Part shown: one piece after another, positions 1 through 7,613 of the stretch
Position numbering within the stretch: the stretch's first letter is position 1
Layout of the letters: every line of letters starts with the position of its first letter
Notes under the pieces: model-generated
What the model was told of the DNA's origin: nothing
Databases searched by the model: none
The model's input: only the letters and a program-made list of their open reading frames with translations
DNA from: Planctomycetaceae bacterium
Lineage (GTDB): Bacteria; Planctomycetota; Planctomycetia; Planctomycetales; Planctomycetaceae
Assembly (NCBI GenBank): GCA_017795105.1
Contig: CP051247.1
Location: 744,001-808,000 of the forward strand
Reading direction: 5' to 3'
Length of the DNA: 64,000 nt
Position numbers and translations under genes: made by a program

Positions 1-555
1 GAACAGCATCGCTGGATTACGATCGAGCCGCGTCGAATTTGCAGCGGCTGCATGAATCCGCTCACGCCTCAGGCGGCGATGGAGCAACATCAGCTGGTCC
101 TTCAGCTGATTCCCTACATGCTGTCGGTCAGCCCGCTCGACTGCGAAGCACTCGATTACCTCGTCGGATTCGATTTCACTTACCGAGGCAATCACAACGC
201 TCTGGTCGCCGAGGTCTTCGGCGGCGGACAGGTCTGTTCATCGATGAAAGACATCGCCAACGCACAAGCCCTGAACTTTGAACCCTCGATTACGATCGCT
301 CTGGACGAATCGTGCCGGCGACAGGCTCGACTGGCCGTCGAAACCCGCACCAGCGCTTACAATGTTCGCCGACAGGATTATCCTGAAGAACCGATCAGCG
401 TCTATTTCACGGTTCGGCAATACGGCAGCCTGCCGCCGGACACCTCGTACGAGCAGGTGCTGGCCGATCTGCAGCAGGAGAGCGATCTGATCCTTCAGGA
501 CCATGTGATCGACAACATTGTCCGCCCCCTTGCGCAGGCGATCAGCACGCACTGA
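1..555 (+). CDS. Hypothetical protein, 5'-truncated by the window edge
   Basis: The reading frame is open from base 1 to the TGA at 553-555, so the true start lies outside the window. The visible 184 residues are soluble-looking, with no signal peptide or membrane segment in this part. An early C-x-x-C-type element (ICSGCMNP, about residues 14-21 of the visible part) could bind a metal, but there is only one such pair. The middle is a mixed alpha/beta sequence with a hydrophobic core (EALDYLVGFDFTYRGNHNAL). I do not recognise the family. An internal ATG at 52 could be mistaken for the start, but coding character continues upstream of it. Confidence 0.6.
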   Translation, partial: EQHRWITIEPRRICSGCMNPLTPQAAMEQHQLVLQLIPYMLSVSPLDCEALDYLVGFDFTYRGNHNALVAEVFGGGQVCSSMKDIANAQALNFEPSITIALDESCRRQARLAVETRTSAYNVRRQDYPEEPISVYFTVRQYGSLPPDTSYEQVLADLQQESDLILQDHVIDNIVRPLAQAISTH

Positions 556-585
556 GCGAGCCTCGATGTCGGCAGTGATCTCGAT

Positions 586-1179
586 TCAGTCCGTGATAAA
601 GACTGTCATCGAGCGCGCACCGTGGGCACCAATCACCAGCGACTGTTCGATATCGGCTGTCTTCGATGGCCCCGAGACGAAGACACCAAACTGGCGAACA
701 TCCCAGGTCAATCGCTCATAGGCTTCATGCATATTGTTGACGATGTCTTCCCGCCGAACCGTCAACAGGACGTGCTGAGCGATAAACAGGACGACTCGCT
801 CGCGAAGGGCGGCGTCATCGAGCCAGACCGCCGCATTCTCGGCCACGCCAATGCGTCCCTGAAAAATCGCCAGGTCGACGTCTTCGAAATCGTGCGGCCC
901 CCTGATCGTCGAGATGTCGAAGTTCGAGTCCTGCAGTTCAGGGGCCTGGGAATAGATTTTCCGGGCGTTGAGTTCGCCGATCAGCGTCTGGAGCTGCTGC
1001 CTCGCTTCTTCCGGACCGCTCACCTCGAAGGCCTTTCCGCCGACCGTTCCCAGGACCGCTGAAAAATGCTGGATGCGGTCCTCGTATTGGATCCAGTCCT
1101 TATTCAGATCGGGCAGGGGGGTGGCTGCGGGCTTGTTTTTCTTCAAAGCTGCGAGAATTTCGTCGCGGCTGCTTGTCAT
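586..1179 (-). CDS. lutC: LUD-domain protein, LutC/YkgG type
   Basis: A 197-residue soluble protein of the LUD family, whose best-known members are LutC and LutB of the lactate-utilisation complex. The C-terminal signature GPSKTADIEQSLVIGAHGAR (about residues 168-187) is the strongly conserved LutC motif. The preceding GVAENAAVW and VLLTVRREDIVNNMHEAY segments are also typical. Its length matches stand-alone LutC proteins. LutA (CCG domain) and LutB (LUD plus ferredoxin) genes are not adjacent, so the lactate-oxidation complex is not shown here and the role is open. The start is an ATG preceded by an A/G-rich stretch. The gene is divergent from the RraA-like gene, with about 200 bases between starts. 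Confidence 0.85.
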   Translation of the reverse strand: MTSSRDEILAALKKNKPAATPLPDLNKDWIQYEDRIQHFSAVLGTVGGKAFEVSGPEEARQQLQTLIGELNARKIYSQAPELQDSNFDISTIRGPHDFEDVDLAIFQGRIGVAENAAVWLDDAALRERVVLFIAQHVLLTVRREDIVNNMHEAYERLTWDVRQFGVFVSGPSKTADIEQSLVIGAHGARSMTVFITD

Positions 1180-1387
1180 GATTGGAGTCTCAGCGTCGGA
1201 TCAAAGAGGCGTCAAAGAAAAGGCATTCCTCCGTAGCCTAATCCGCTATCCCGCTGCGGTAAACCGAGCTCGGCAGATCGGAACGACGACGGAATTCAGT
1301 TGGCGGTCAGGACGCAAACAGACATGCCATTGATTATGATAGTCTCACCGATCGAATTTACCGACACTCTTGCCCTGGAAAGCTGCC

Positions 1388-2107
1388 ATGCTCGATGCCA
1401 GTCTGCTGCAACGCCTGAAGCAATACGATAGTCCCACGGTTTGCAACGCCGTCGAACTCTGGGATCTGCGTCCCCGCACCGCTGGCTATATGAACGAGAC
1501 GATTCAGGCCTGTTTTCCGGGGATGCCTCCCATGGTTGGACTGGCGCTGACCTCCACTTTTCGCTCGGCCTTCTCTCCAGCTTCCGGCAGCGTTTACGCC
1601 AGTCTTTCGGCCCAGGTCGAACTCCTCGAGAAAGCAGAACTTCCCTCGGTCATTGTCTTCCAGGATCTGGACAGTCCGACGGCTGCCGCGACCTTTGGCG
1701 AGGTGATGTGCACCACTTACAAAGCCTTCGGAGCAGCCGGCCTGATCACGTCGGGCACAGGACGCGATCTGGAACAGGTGGAAGATCTCGAGTTTCCGGT
1801 CTTCACTTCAGGAGCGCAGGCCGCTCACGGCTACTGTCATATCATCGACTTGAATATCCCGGTGACCGTCGGCGGGATTACCGTCCGACCTGACGAACTG
1901 ATTCACGCCGACTGCAACGGCGTTTCGACCATTCCCACGGAGATCGCGAGCGAAGTTCCAGAGGTCTGCGCCGAAATCATGCGAGCCGAGCAGATCGTGC
2001 TCGACTACGTGAAGTCGCCGAATCCAACCGCGAAAGGCTTTGACGAGGCTCGATCCGCCTGCGGAGCAGAAATTGCGAAACTCGCCAAACGGCTGAAAGG
2101 GCAATAA
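1388..2107 (+). CDS. RraA-like / HMG-CHA aldolase family protein
   Basis: A 239-residue protein of the RraA/demethylmenaquinone-methyltransferase-like family. The family covers both RNase E inhibitors and class II 4-hydroxy-4-methyl-2-oxoglutarate aldolases. Visible family features are the N-terminal [11 protein letters not shown], the segment [17 protein letters not shown] (GxxRD type, which binds the substrate and metal in aldolases), and [11 protein letters not shown] near the C-terminus (family D-x-x-G-V type). I chose the ATG at 1388 over an upstream TTG at 1370 because GGAAAG sits a few bases before it and the homologous N-terminus begins there. No RNase E partner is nearby, so an aldolase or lyase role is as likely as a regulatory one. 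A strong terminator follows. Confidence 0.8.
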   Translation: MLDASLLQRLKQYDSPTVCNAVELWDLRPRTAGYMNETIQACFPGMPPMVGLALTSTFRSAFSPASGSVYASLSAQVELLEKAELPSVIVFQDLDSPTAAATFGEVMCTTYKAFGAAGLITSGTGRDLEQVEDLEFPVFTSGAQAAHGYCHIIDLNIPVTVGGITVRPDELIHADCNGVSTIPTEIASEVPEVCAEIMRAEQIVLDYVKSPNPTAKGFDEARSACGAEIAKLAKRLKGQ

Positions 2108-2125
2108 AGCCCCACGCAAATGAGA

Positions 2126-2161
2126 AAGGGCCGGAACAGCATACGACCTGTCCCGGCCCTT
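2126..2161. terminator. Bidirectional intrinsic terminator
   Basis: The 14-base arms 2126-2139 and 2148-2161 pair with one mismatch around an 8-base loop. A-rich bases flank the left side and T-rich bases the right, so the hairpin can end transcription of the RraA-like gene on the plus strand and of the converging 2178-3107 gene on the minus strand. Confidence 0.85.
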
Positions 2162-2177
2162 TTGGATTTCAACGTGC

Positions 2178-3107
2178 TCACGCCACTTCGGACGCCTTCA
2201 TTCGCAATGCATTAATCAATCGGTTGATGGTTTCGTCCGCTTCTTCGCGAACAGCCAGCACATTCTCAGAGTCAACCGCGTCGTGGTGAGTTTCGATCTT
2301 GGATGCCCAGGTCCGGCAGCGTTCCCGCAGCCATTCACGATCTTCAGGAGCCAGTGCCGTATGAGGAGCGTTCAGCAACGTTTCGCAACCATGTCGGAAC
2401 TGAGCCAGTCGCACCTTCAGATCTTCGGCCGACTCCGGTCGCTTGTTGAACCATGCTGAGGCCATCTCGGCCAGCTGATTCAGATATTCCGACGGTGTCT
2501 GCGAGTCATCGAAGCCGGCCGGGTTATCGAATCCCCACGTTGAAGCGATCATCGTCGGCTCAGCTTCGGGTCCGTCGTTTTCCGCGACCTGATTCACCGG
2601 AGGAAGATCCGGAGTCTGATACCACACACCGATCGAAACGAGAACAACCAGCGTCGCCACCGCCACGATCCAGCCAGCGAACGTTCTCGAAGACGAAGCC
2701 GGCTTCACCGGTTCGAGCAAAACCGGAGCGGACTTCGGTTCCGTCTTACGTTGCTCCTTTGCGACCTGTTGCGGAGCAGGTGTTTCCGACTCGAGCAGCC
2801 GTTGCCAGTAACGACCTCCGTGAATCAACACGAGTTCCTGCAATTCAAGCAACAGGGCAGGGCAGGTCAGCAGAGCCGCACATTGATCGTAATCGAGCGA
2901 TCGCAACCCTGATTCCAGAACAGAATCCCGACGATCTCCCAGAATACCGTCAAGGGAATCGACTTCGAAGTCGGCAGGATTGAGATCCTCGGCCACATAC
3001 TCCAGCTCGGCGACGAGTTGAGCGAGGTGCAGATCGACCAGCTGACGATCCAGCCAGGTCGCGAGTTCCTGCCGCGTATCCGGGATGTTCAATATCTGTA
3101 TGGTCAT
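2178..3107 (-). CDS. Single-pass membrane protein paired with an ECF sigma factor (putative anti-sigma or sensor)
   Basis: 309 residues starting MTIQILNIP. The ATG overlaps the TGA of the upstream sigma-factor gene in an ATGA junction, a hallmark of translational coupling. The N-terminal ~130 residues are helical and acidic. A Pro/Lys/Glu linker (about residues 133-155) precedes one transmembrane segment (AGWIVAVATLVVLVSIGVWY, about 160-179). The rest (about 130 residues) would lie across the membrane and is helical. This topology (cytoplasmic N-domain, one TM, external domain) is what anti-sigma factors show. I see no clear HxxxCxxC zinc anti-sigma motif. The function is inferred from position and architecture; no catalytic domain is recognised. 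Confidence 0.7.
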   Translation of the reverse strand: MTIQILNIPDTRQELATWLDRQLVDLHLAQLVAELEYVAEDLNPADFEVDSLDGILGDRRDSVLESGLRSLDYDQCAALLTCPALLLELQELVLIHGGRYWQRLLESETPAPQQVAKEQRKTEPKSAPVLLEPVKPASSSRTFAGWIVAVATLVVLVSIGVWYQTPDLPPVNQVAENDGPEAEPTMIASTWGFDNPAGFDDSQTPSEYLNQLAEMASAWFNKRPESAEDLKVRLAQFRHGCETLLNAPHTALAPEDREWLRERCRTWASKIETHHDAVDSENVLAVREEADETINRLINALRMKASEVA

Positions 3108-3661
3108 GACGCACCTCGATCGAGTTTTCTGCGAACACAATCCCGCAATTTGCGAATGGCAAAGTGCCGCAACTTGTAAATCCGCGGCTTGCTGACGGCG
3201 TCCAGCTCCGGGGCTTCTTCATCCCCATCGAGCACCGCGACTTCTTTGCTGAGAAGACGCTTTTTACAGTCCGACAGAGCCCGCATTTCCTCCGCGGCAA
3301 CCAGATGGCTGAGAGGACTGGAACGACGGTGGCAGCTCGTTTCTCTCGGCTGGCTGTCCAGACTCGGCGTGTTCTCACCCTTTCGCCGATGAAGATCGAC
3401 CGCCAGGTTTCTCGCCGTCTGGCAAAGCAGAGCCATCACGTGCTGTCCGTTGTACTTCCCCTCGCGGAGCTTGGGCAGAATCTTCAGCCAGACCTGTTGA
3501 GCCAGGTCGAGCCCTCGAGATGCATCACTTCGTGCACAGCAATAGGCCGTCAATGGCCGCTGGTAGCGACGAACGAGTTCCGACTCACTGCTGGAGTCTC
3601 CCTGTGCGATCGCGGCCACGATGTCGTCGTCGGAAATCTGATCCAAGGCACGAATGTTCAT
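3104..3661 (-). CDS. ECF-type RNA polymerase sigma factor (sigma-70 family)
   Basis: 185 residues from the ATG at 3661 (MNIRALDQISDDD), which has an AGG a few bases upstream. A longer frame reaching 3754 is open but has no ribosome-binding site. Region 2 is recognisable: ELVRRYQRPLTAYC, then DLAQQVWLKILPKL and LLCQTARNLAVDLHRR. The C-terminal part (VSKPRIYKLRHFAIRKLRDC) looks like a divergent region 4 helix-turn-helix. The usual short linker is replaced by a Ser/Arg-rich stretch, and region 4 lacks the typical LPxxxR start. The gene overlaps the downstream membrane protein by four bases, so the two are probably co-regulated. No target promoter is evident. Confidence 0.8.
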   Translation of the reverse strand: MNIRALDQISDDDIVAAIAQGDSSSESELVRRYQRPLTAYCCARSDASRGLDLAQQVWLKILPKLREGKYNGQHVMALLCQTARNLAVDLHRRKGENTPSLDSQPRETSCHRRSSPLSHLVAAEEMRALSDCKKRLLSKEVAVLDGDEEAPELDAVSKPRIYKLRHFAIRKLRDCVRRKLDRGAS

Positions 3662-4144
3662 AACGCCTATTTTTGTAGGATTTCGGCGATTTTTCAACTC
3701 CCGTGCCCAGGGCCGGCCCGCATCAGATTTCAGAAACACTTGGGACATCGTCAAAGCTCAACTCAAGAATCTGCCTGTGATTGCAGGATGATTGTCATCC
3801 CACAACATTCGGCCCCGCCAGAGAAACGCGTGACAGCGTCAAATCTTCCCCTCGAATATGGAGAGATTCTTCGGACCATTTCGCCGAGGGTGCCGGTTGC
3901 CAAACCAGGCAAAATAGGGAAACCCTGCCATTCCTGACGACCGCGTCGGTTATACGCATTGAGATCACCATGATTGACATAGAGATTGTGAGGGAACTTG
4001 CCGAAATAACGATTGACGGAGTTACAGGCTGTAACTTCGCCTCCGGAGAGAATCTGGAAGCACGGAAATAGCAGACAACCAGTGCAGAAAACACGGCCGA
4101 TCACCTGGTGATCGCGCAGTGAGACGGGGCGGGAGAGTCAGTTC
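3662..4144. other. Intergenic region between divergent sigma-factor and secreted-protein genes
   Basis: About 480 bases without a convincing gene. Short frames on both strands lack ribosome-binding sites and sensible composition. It holds the 5' regions of the sigma-factor operon (minus) and the 4145 gene (plus), plus the dyad listed separately at 4021-4035. Confidence 0.6.
4021..4035. promoter_or_regulatory. Perfect 7-1-7 dyad, possible operator
   Basis: GTTACAG-G-CTGTAAC is a perfect inverted repeat with one central base, about 110 bases before the 4145 start. Size and symmetry fit a dimeric regulator site. No regulator is identified, and a chance occurrence cannot be excluded. Confidence 0.35.
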
Positions 4145-6121
4145 ATGAGTGTCAACGTGCGTATCATTGCGATCCTCTTGCTCGCACTCGTCTGCGACTC
4201 CGCCCAAGGTCAATACGGCCCCTCGATGACGCCGCCGCCACCGGGCTATCCGACTCCAGCCGGGCCGGGCGGGGGATATCCGAGGTTCTTCGACCCCGGC
4301 TACGCCCAGCCTGGAATGGCACCTGCCACGCCATTTCCTCCGGGACCGTATGCGCCCCAGGAATACTGGCCCGATGCCAACATGCCCGGCTATCTGTATC
4401 AGGCCTCACCCTATCTTCAGCCGAGTCCGCAGACGCAGTCCCAGTCGCCACAATCGCAGACGCCGCGGAGTGACGATCAGCGTTCGACGACCGAAGACCG
4501 CGACGGGGATGACGACGACTCGGGAACCGCGAACATCAACGATCTGCAGAACCAGAACAGCCAGTTCAACGGCCAGAACAACAATACAAACAACAACACG
4601 AGCCTGCAGACCGCTCAAGGTCCGTCGACTCAGTCGACCGCTCGCCCGAACATGATCGGGGACTACCGCGAATCTCCGTTCTTCTATACCAACGGTTTCA
4701 ACAACGTCACGCTGCCGCAGCAGGGGATCGTTCGGCTCGACTTCAGTCAGAACACCAATCCGATCCCGCAGGATCGCGTGTACCTTAACTACCACCACTA
4801 TCGCAACGCTTTCGGTGCTCAGGCCGGTGTGATCGGCAACGACCGACTTTTCTTCGGCACGATCGAACCGGCCGGCGGAGTTGCCGATTCGATTCTGATC
4901 GACAGCATCAGCCGAGATGAGTACAACGAGATCCTCGATTTCGTAATGGGAGATGAGTCGGAGCTCGCCGAAGAACTCTCCGCAATCTTCGGCTTCGATG
5001 TCTTTGATCCCAACGCCTTCCTCGATTCCGACGCTCTTGTGGCCGACGGATTCGATTCGGCAAACCTCGACATCTTCTATCTCGGTTTCGAAAAGACGTT
5101 CGCCCAGGAGCGGGCTTCGTTTGAGGTTCGTCTTCCCGTTCTTTCTGCTCCAAACCAGGATCTGGATGCCCGCGAAGACAACCTGCAGAGTCTGAATGGC
5201 TACAACATCGAAATGGGCAACATGTCACTGTTGCTCAAGACGCTGCTTATGCAGGACTACACCGGCACATTCACCGTCTCTGGCGGTCTCGGACTCACCA
5301 TTCCAACCGGCCCCGACTTCCGGATTCGTGATTCGGCCGTCCTGATTCCCGATCAGAACAATGTCGACGATGCGACTGCTCTGGCGAATCTGGGTACAAC
5401 GCCGCCGAACTTCATCTTCGCTCCGAGCGACTACATCGTCGCCGGTGGCCCGACCGGACGGCAAATCAGTCTTCCGGGGAATGACATCACAGTCCGAAAT
5501 GAAGCCGTACTGTTGACCCCGTTCCTGGCCTTCTCCCAGCAGTTGAATCGCAAGCTGTTCACACAGCTCTACTTCCAGGGAGATTTCGTGGTCAGTGAAA
5601 ACTCTCTGACGCAGCCGGATGGCGAAACGGCAAAGATCAAACAGCAGGACACGCTCAAAGTCGACTACCAGCTCATGTACTGGTTCTTCCGTAAACCGGA
5701 TCTGGTCGGTTCGAACACTTATTACATCAATGGAATGTGCACGGAACGCGTGGAAGGGTGTCACTTCAAAGGACTCGCCGGCCTGCTGGAACTGCACGGC
5801 ACTACCGCTCTGATTGACCCTGATACCGCTGGCTCGGAAGAGCTGCTGACCGATCCGCAGTTCATCTCCGGAAACTATGACCTCGAACTCGAAGGCCAGA
5901 ACCTGGCCGGTCAGCAGGTCGACCTGAAAACGGATCGCTTCTTCTCCAGCAGCAACAACAATCGCCGACTTCGCTCGCTGAACCTCACCAGCGGTTTCCA
6001 GGCCGACTTTGCCGACGGCGGAACGCTGACTCTGGCCGTCGCCGTGCCACTCGTTCAGCAGGCCAAGGGAGTGAACCTGTTCGATCACGAATTGATCATG
6101 CAGTACAACTTCTACTATTGA
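4145..6121 (+). CDS. Secreted low-complexity protein with probable outer-membrane beta-barrel domain
   Basis: 658 residues. A signal peptide (MSVNVRIIAILLLALVCDSAQG) is followed by a Pro/Gly/Tyr-rich stretch (to about residue 90), then a Gln/Asn/Asp/Ser-rich stretch (about 95-165). From about residue 175 the sequence is folded. It alternates short hydrophobic strands with polar turns (for example GTFTVSGGLGLTIPTGPDF and SLNLTSGFQADFADGGTLTLAVAVPL) and ends in an aromatic residue (MQYNFYY), as outer-membrane barrels do. Planctomycetes carry families of such secreted barrel-like proteins; I do not know this one's substrate. It stands alone, with a palindrome 67 bases after its stop. Confidence 0.7.
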   Translation: MSVNVRIIAILLLALVCDSAQGQYGPSMTPPPPGYPTPAGPGGGYPRFFDPGYAQPGMAPATPFPPGPYAPQEYWPDANMPGYLYQASPYLQPSPQTQSQSPQSQTPRSDDQRSTTEDRDGDDDDSGTANINDLQNQNSQFNGQNNNTNNNTSLQTAQGPSTQSTARPNMIGDYRESPFFYTNGFNNVTLPQQGIVRLDFSQNTNPIPQDRVYLNYHHYRNAFGAQAGVIGNDRLFFGTIEPAGGVADSILIDSISRDEYNEILDFVMGDESELAEELSAIFGFDVFDPNAFLDSDALVADGFDSANLDIFYLGFEKTFAQERASFEVRLPVLSAPNQDLDAREDNLQSLNGYNIEMGNMSLLLKTLLMQDYTGTFTVSGGLGLTIPTGPDFRIRDSAVLIPDQNNVDDATALANLGTTPPNFIFAPSDYIVAGGPTGRQISLPGNDITVRNEAVLLTPFLAFSQQLNRKLFTQLYFQGDFVVSENSLTQPDGETAKIKQQDTLKVDYQLMYWFFRKPDLVGSNTYYINGMCTERVEGCHFKGLAGLLELHGTTALIDPDTAGSEELLTDPQFISGNYDLELEGQNLAGQQVDLKTDRFFSSSNNNRRLRSLNLTSGFQADFADGGTLTLAVAVPLVQQAKGVNLFDHELIMQYNFYY

Positions 6122-6187
6122 TCCAGCTCTCCCGCCGAACTCTTCTCCAGAGTTCAGTCTCGCCTCAATAGAACGAAACCAGGTGCC

Positions 6188-6213
6188 ATGGCCACGCAAC
6201 GTTGCGTGGCCAT
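6188..6213. repeat. 26-base perfect palindrome
   Basis: The half-site ATGGCCACGCAAC is followed directly by its exact reverse complement with no spacer. There is no T-run next to it, so it is not a standard intrinsic terminator. It could be a protein-binding dyad, a REP-like element or a cruciform-forming site. Confidence 0.8.
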
Positions 6214-6323
6214 GTTGCGTTTCAGGAAGTGGCCTCTGGCTTTCGCGCAGCGATGTTCGGCCCGATGTGGGCAATCGGCGTCCTTCCCCCGAATGGCATC
6301 AGGCAATCTCGTTAGTTTGAGTT

Positions 6324-6381
6324 GGTGGCACAGACATTCTTCAGTCGTTGCCAAGTGTGTCGGAATGCCCCCTGTGTCACC
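6324..6381. repeat. Imperfect long inverted repeat, possible hairpin element
   Basis: GGTGGCACAGACATTC (6324-6339) pairs with GGAATG...CTGTGTCACC (6362-6381) with a few mismatches and wobbles, around a roughly 22-base loop. It resembles a small non-autonomous palindromic element. Whether it is multicopy cannot be judged from this window. Confidence 0.5.
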
Positions 6382-6643
6382 GGCAGGGGTGGCTATGATC
6401 GCTGTGCTATCAGGGCGGCGAAGCCGTCGGAGAATGCACCTGCCGTCGGCCTAGACTGACAGCCTTCCCATGGTATTTCAGATGACTGCACCACCTCTCA
6501 AGCTAGACGTCGAATATCACGTCGCCGACGGCTGCGCGCCGCTCTGATCGCACTGCTCTCAGGAGCCCGAGTTCAACGCTCTTCGTGCCGATCTGCCCCA
6601 AACACGATCAATCTTCCCGGAACACTGCGCTCAGCGCATGCAA

Positions 6644-6673
6644 AAAGGCCATCGAACTGAATCGATGGCCTTT
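6644..6673 (-). terminator. Intrinsic terminator of the 6697-7164 gene
   Basis: The 12-base perfect arms 6644-6655 and 6662-6673 flank a 6-base loop. Read on the minus strand the hairpin is followed by a T-run (A-run at 6642-6646 on the plus strand). It lies just past the stop of the minus-strand gene. Confidence 0.85.
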
Positions 6674-6696
6674 GCGAGAATCAAACAGATTCGTGC

Positions 6697-7164
6697 TTAC
6701 TTCTCTTCGCCCTCGGGAATGTCGTTGGGCAGCGGCTCGATCGAGATGTCGTCATCGGCTTCAGGCACCTGAGGCATTTTGCTCGGTGCGGGGAAGGCGT
6801 CTTCCGGAATGTCTTCCAGATTCTCCTTGCGATCTTCATCCTTCAGCAGCGAGTACTGAGCGCCATCTTTACCTTCGAGATCGAAACGACCCCAGTACTT
6901 CCGCTGATACGGATTGTAGTAGTACACGTACCGCGGACGGCTCGGATAGTGGATGCAGTAATGGTAGCGGTAGCCTGTGTAGGTCGGCCTCGGCTTGTAG
7001 TAATACGAACGGACGTAGTAACGCTGCTGCGGCTTGTAGGTCCAGCCACCGTAGTACTGACGGTAACCATCGAACGCGCGAGCTTCTTTGACCGTGGCGG
7101 CACCGGCAGCCGCCACAACGGCGATCCCGAGAGCCAGAACAAGATGTTTCGTAGCGTGTGTCAT
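6697..7164 (-). CDS. Small secreted Tyr-rich protein
   Basis: 155 residues. The signal peptide MTHATKHLVLALGIAVVAAA...AFA is followed by a Tyr/Arg/Pro-rich stretch (about residues 35-90, for example YYVRSYYYKPRP and YVYYYNPYQRKYWGRFD) and an acidic tail (about 100-155). Tyr/Pro-rich, basic-then-acidic exported proteins are common in planctomycetes and are suspected surface or cell-envelope components. The YWGRF element resembles a short motif seen in other planctomycete small proteins, but I cannot assign a family. The gene stands alone and has its own terminator. Confidence 0.7.
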   Translation of the reverse strand: MTHATKHLVLALGIAVVAAAGAATVKEARAFDGYRQYYGGWTYKPQQRYYVRSYYYKPRPTYTGYRYHYCIHYPSRPRYVYYYNPYQRKYWGRFDLEGKDGAQYSLLKDEDRKENLEDIPEDAFPAPSKMPQVPEADDDISIEPLPNDIPEGEEK

Positions 7165-7613
7165 GATTCTGATCCCTTACCTGTTTCGACTGAGTTGTGA
7201 GAGGCTTCTAACACCAGGTCGGTGCCATTGACACCAGCAGAACGGCTCTCGAAGAGACATCTTCCCATCATTTCCGCAAAGTTCCGGAGATTTTCCGGAA
7301 AAGCAATCGCGGTTGTCCCCAATTGCGTCCGGGACCCGCTTTTTCATGTGTATCGTCTACGGACGGAATAATCAATCTTTTACTGAACGGCAGACAGGCC
7401 TTTTCCCAGGTCGCTTCTACGAGAACGGACGGCGACGAGAAGCATTTCTTCCCAGAAGTCCAGAAAGTTGCGGAAAAAGAAGGGAAGAAGATCGGAACTC
7501 TCGCGTTCCTCAGGAAAATGAGTATTGACAATTGGGTTCCTGCCCAAACGTCTGTTAAATTGAACTATATCGAGTGCAATGAACAGCGATTCACCTTGAC
7601 GAGGACGGAAACG
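7165..7613. other. Upstream region of the cytochrome c gene
   Basis: About 450 bases without a supported gene. The frame upstream of 7614 is open but reads into low-quality sequence and has no start signal. A short dyad, TTCCGGA-5-TCCGGAA, lies at 7282-7300. A TTGACA-like hexamer at 7525-7530 has no well-spaced -10 box, so I do not call a promoter. Confidence 0.5.

Larger units (their letters stand above)
6122..6696. other. Non-coding block with several inverted repeats
   Basis: About 575 bases with no supported gene. It contains a 26-base perfect palindrome (6188-6213), a long imperfect hairpin (6324-6381) overlapping a second imperfect inverted repeat (about 6381-6446), and the terminator of the 6697 gene. 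The density of symmetric sequence suggests a repeat element rather than a decayed gene. Confidence 0.6.

Noticed and set aside
586..2107. Complete lactate-utilisation operon around the LUD gene
   Set aside because: Only the LutC-type LUD gene is present; LutA and LutB are missing and the neighbour is RraA-like on the other strand.
7323..7613. 97 extra N-terminal codons before the cytochrome gene
   Set aside because: No start signal, and a good signal peptide with ribosome-binding site begins at 7614.
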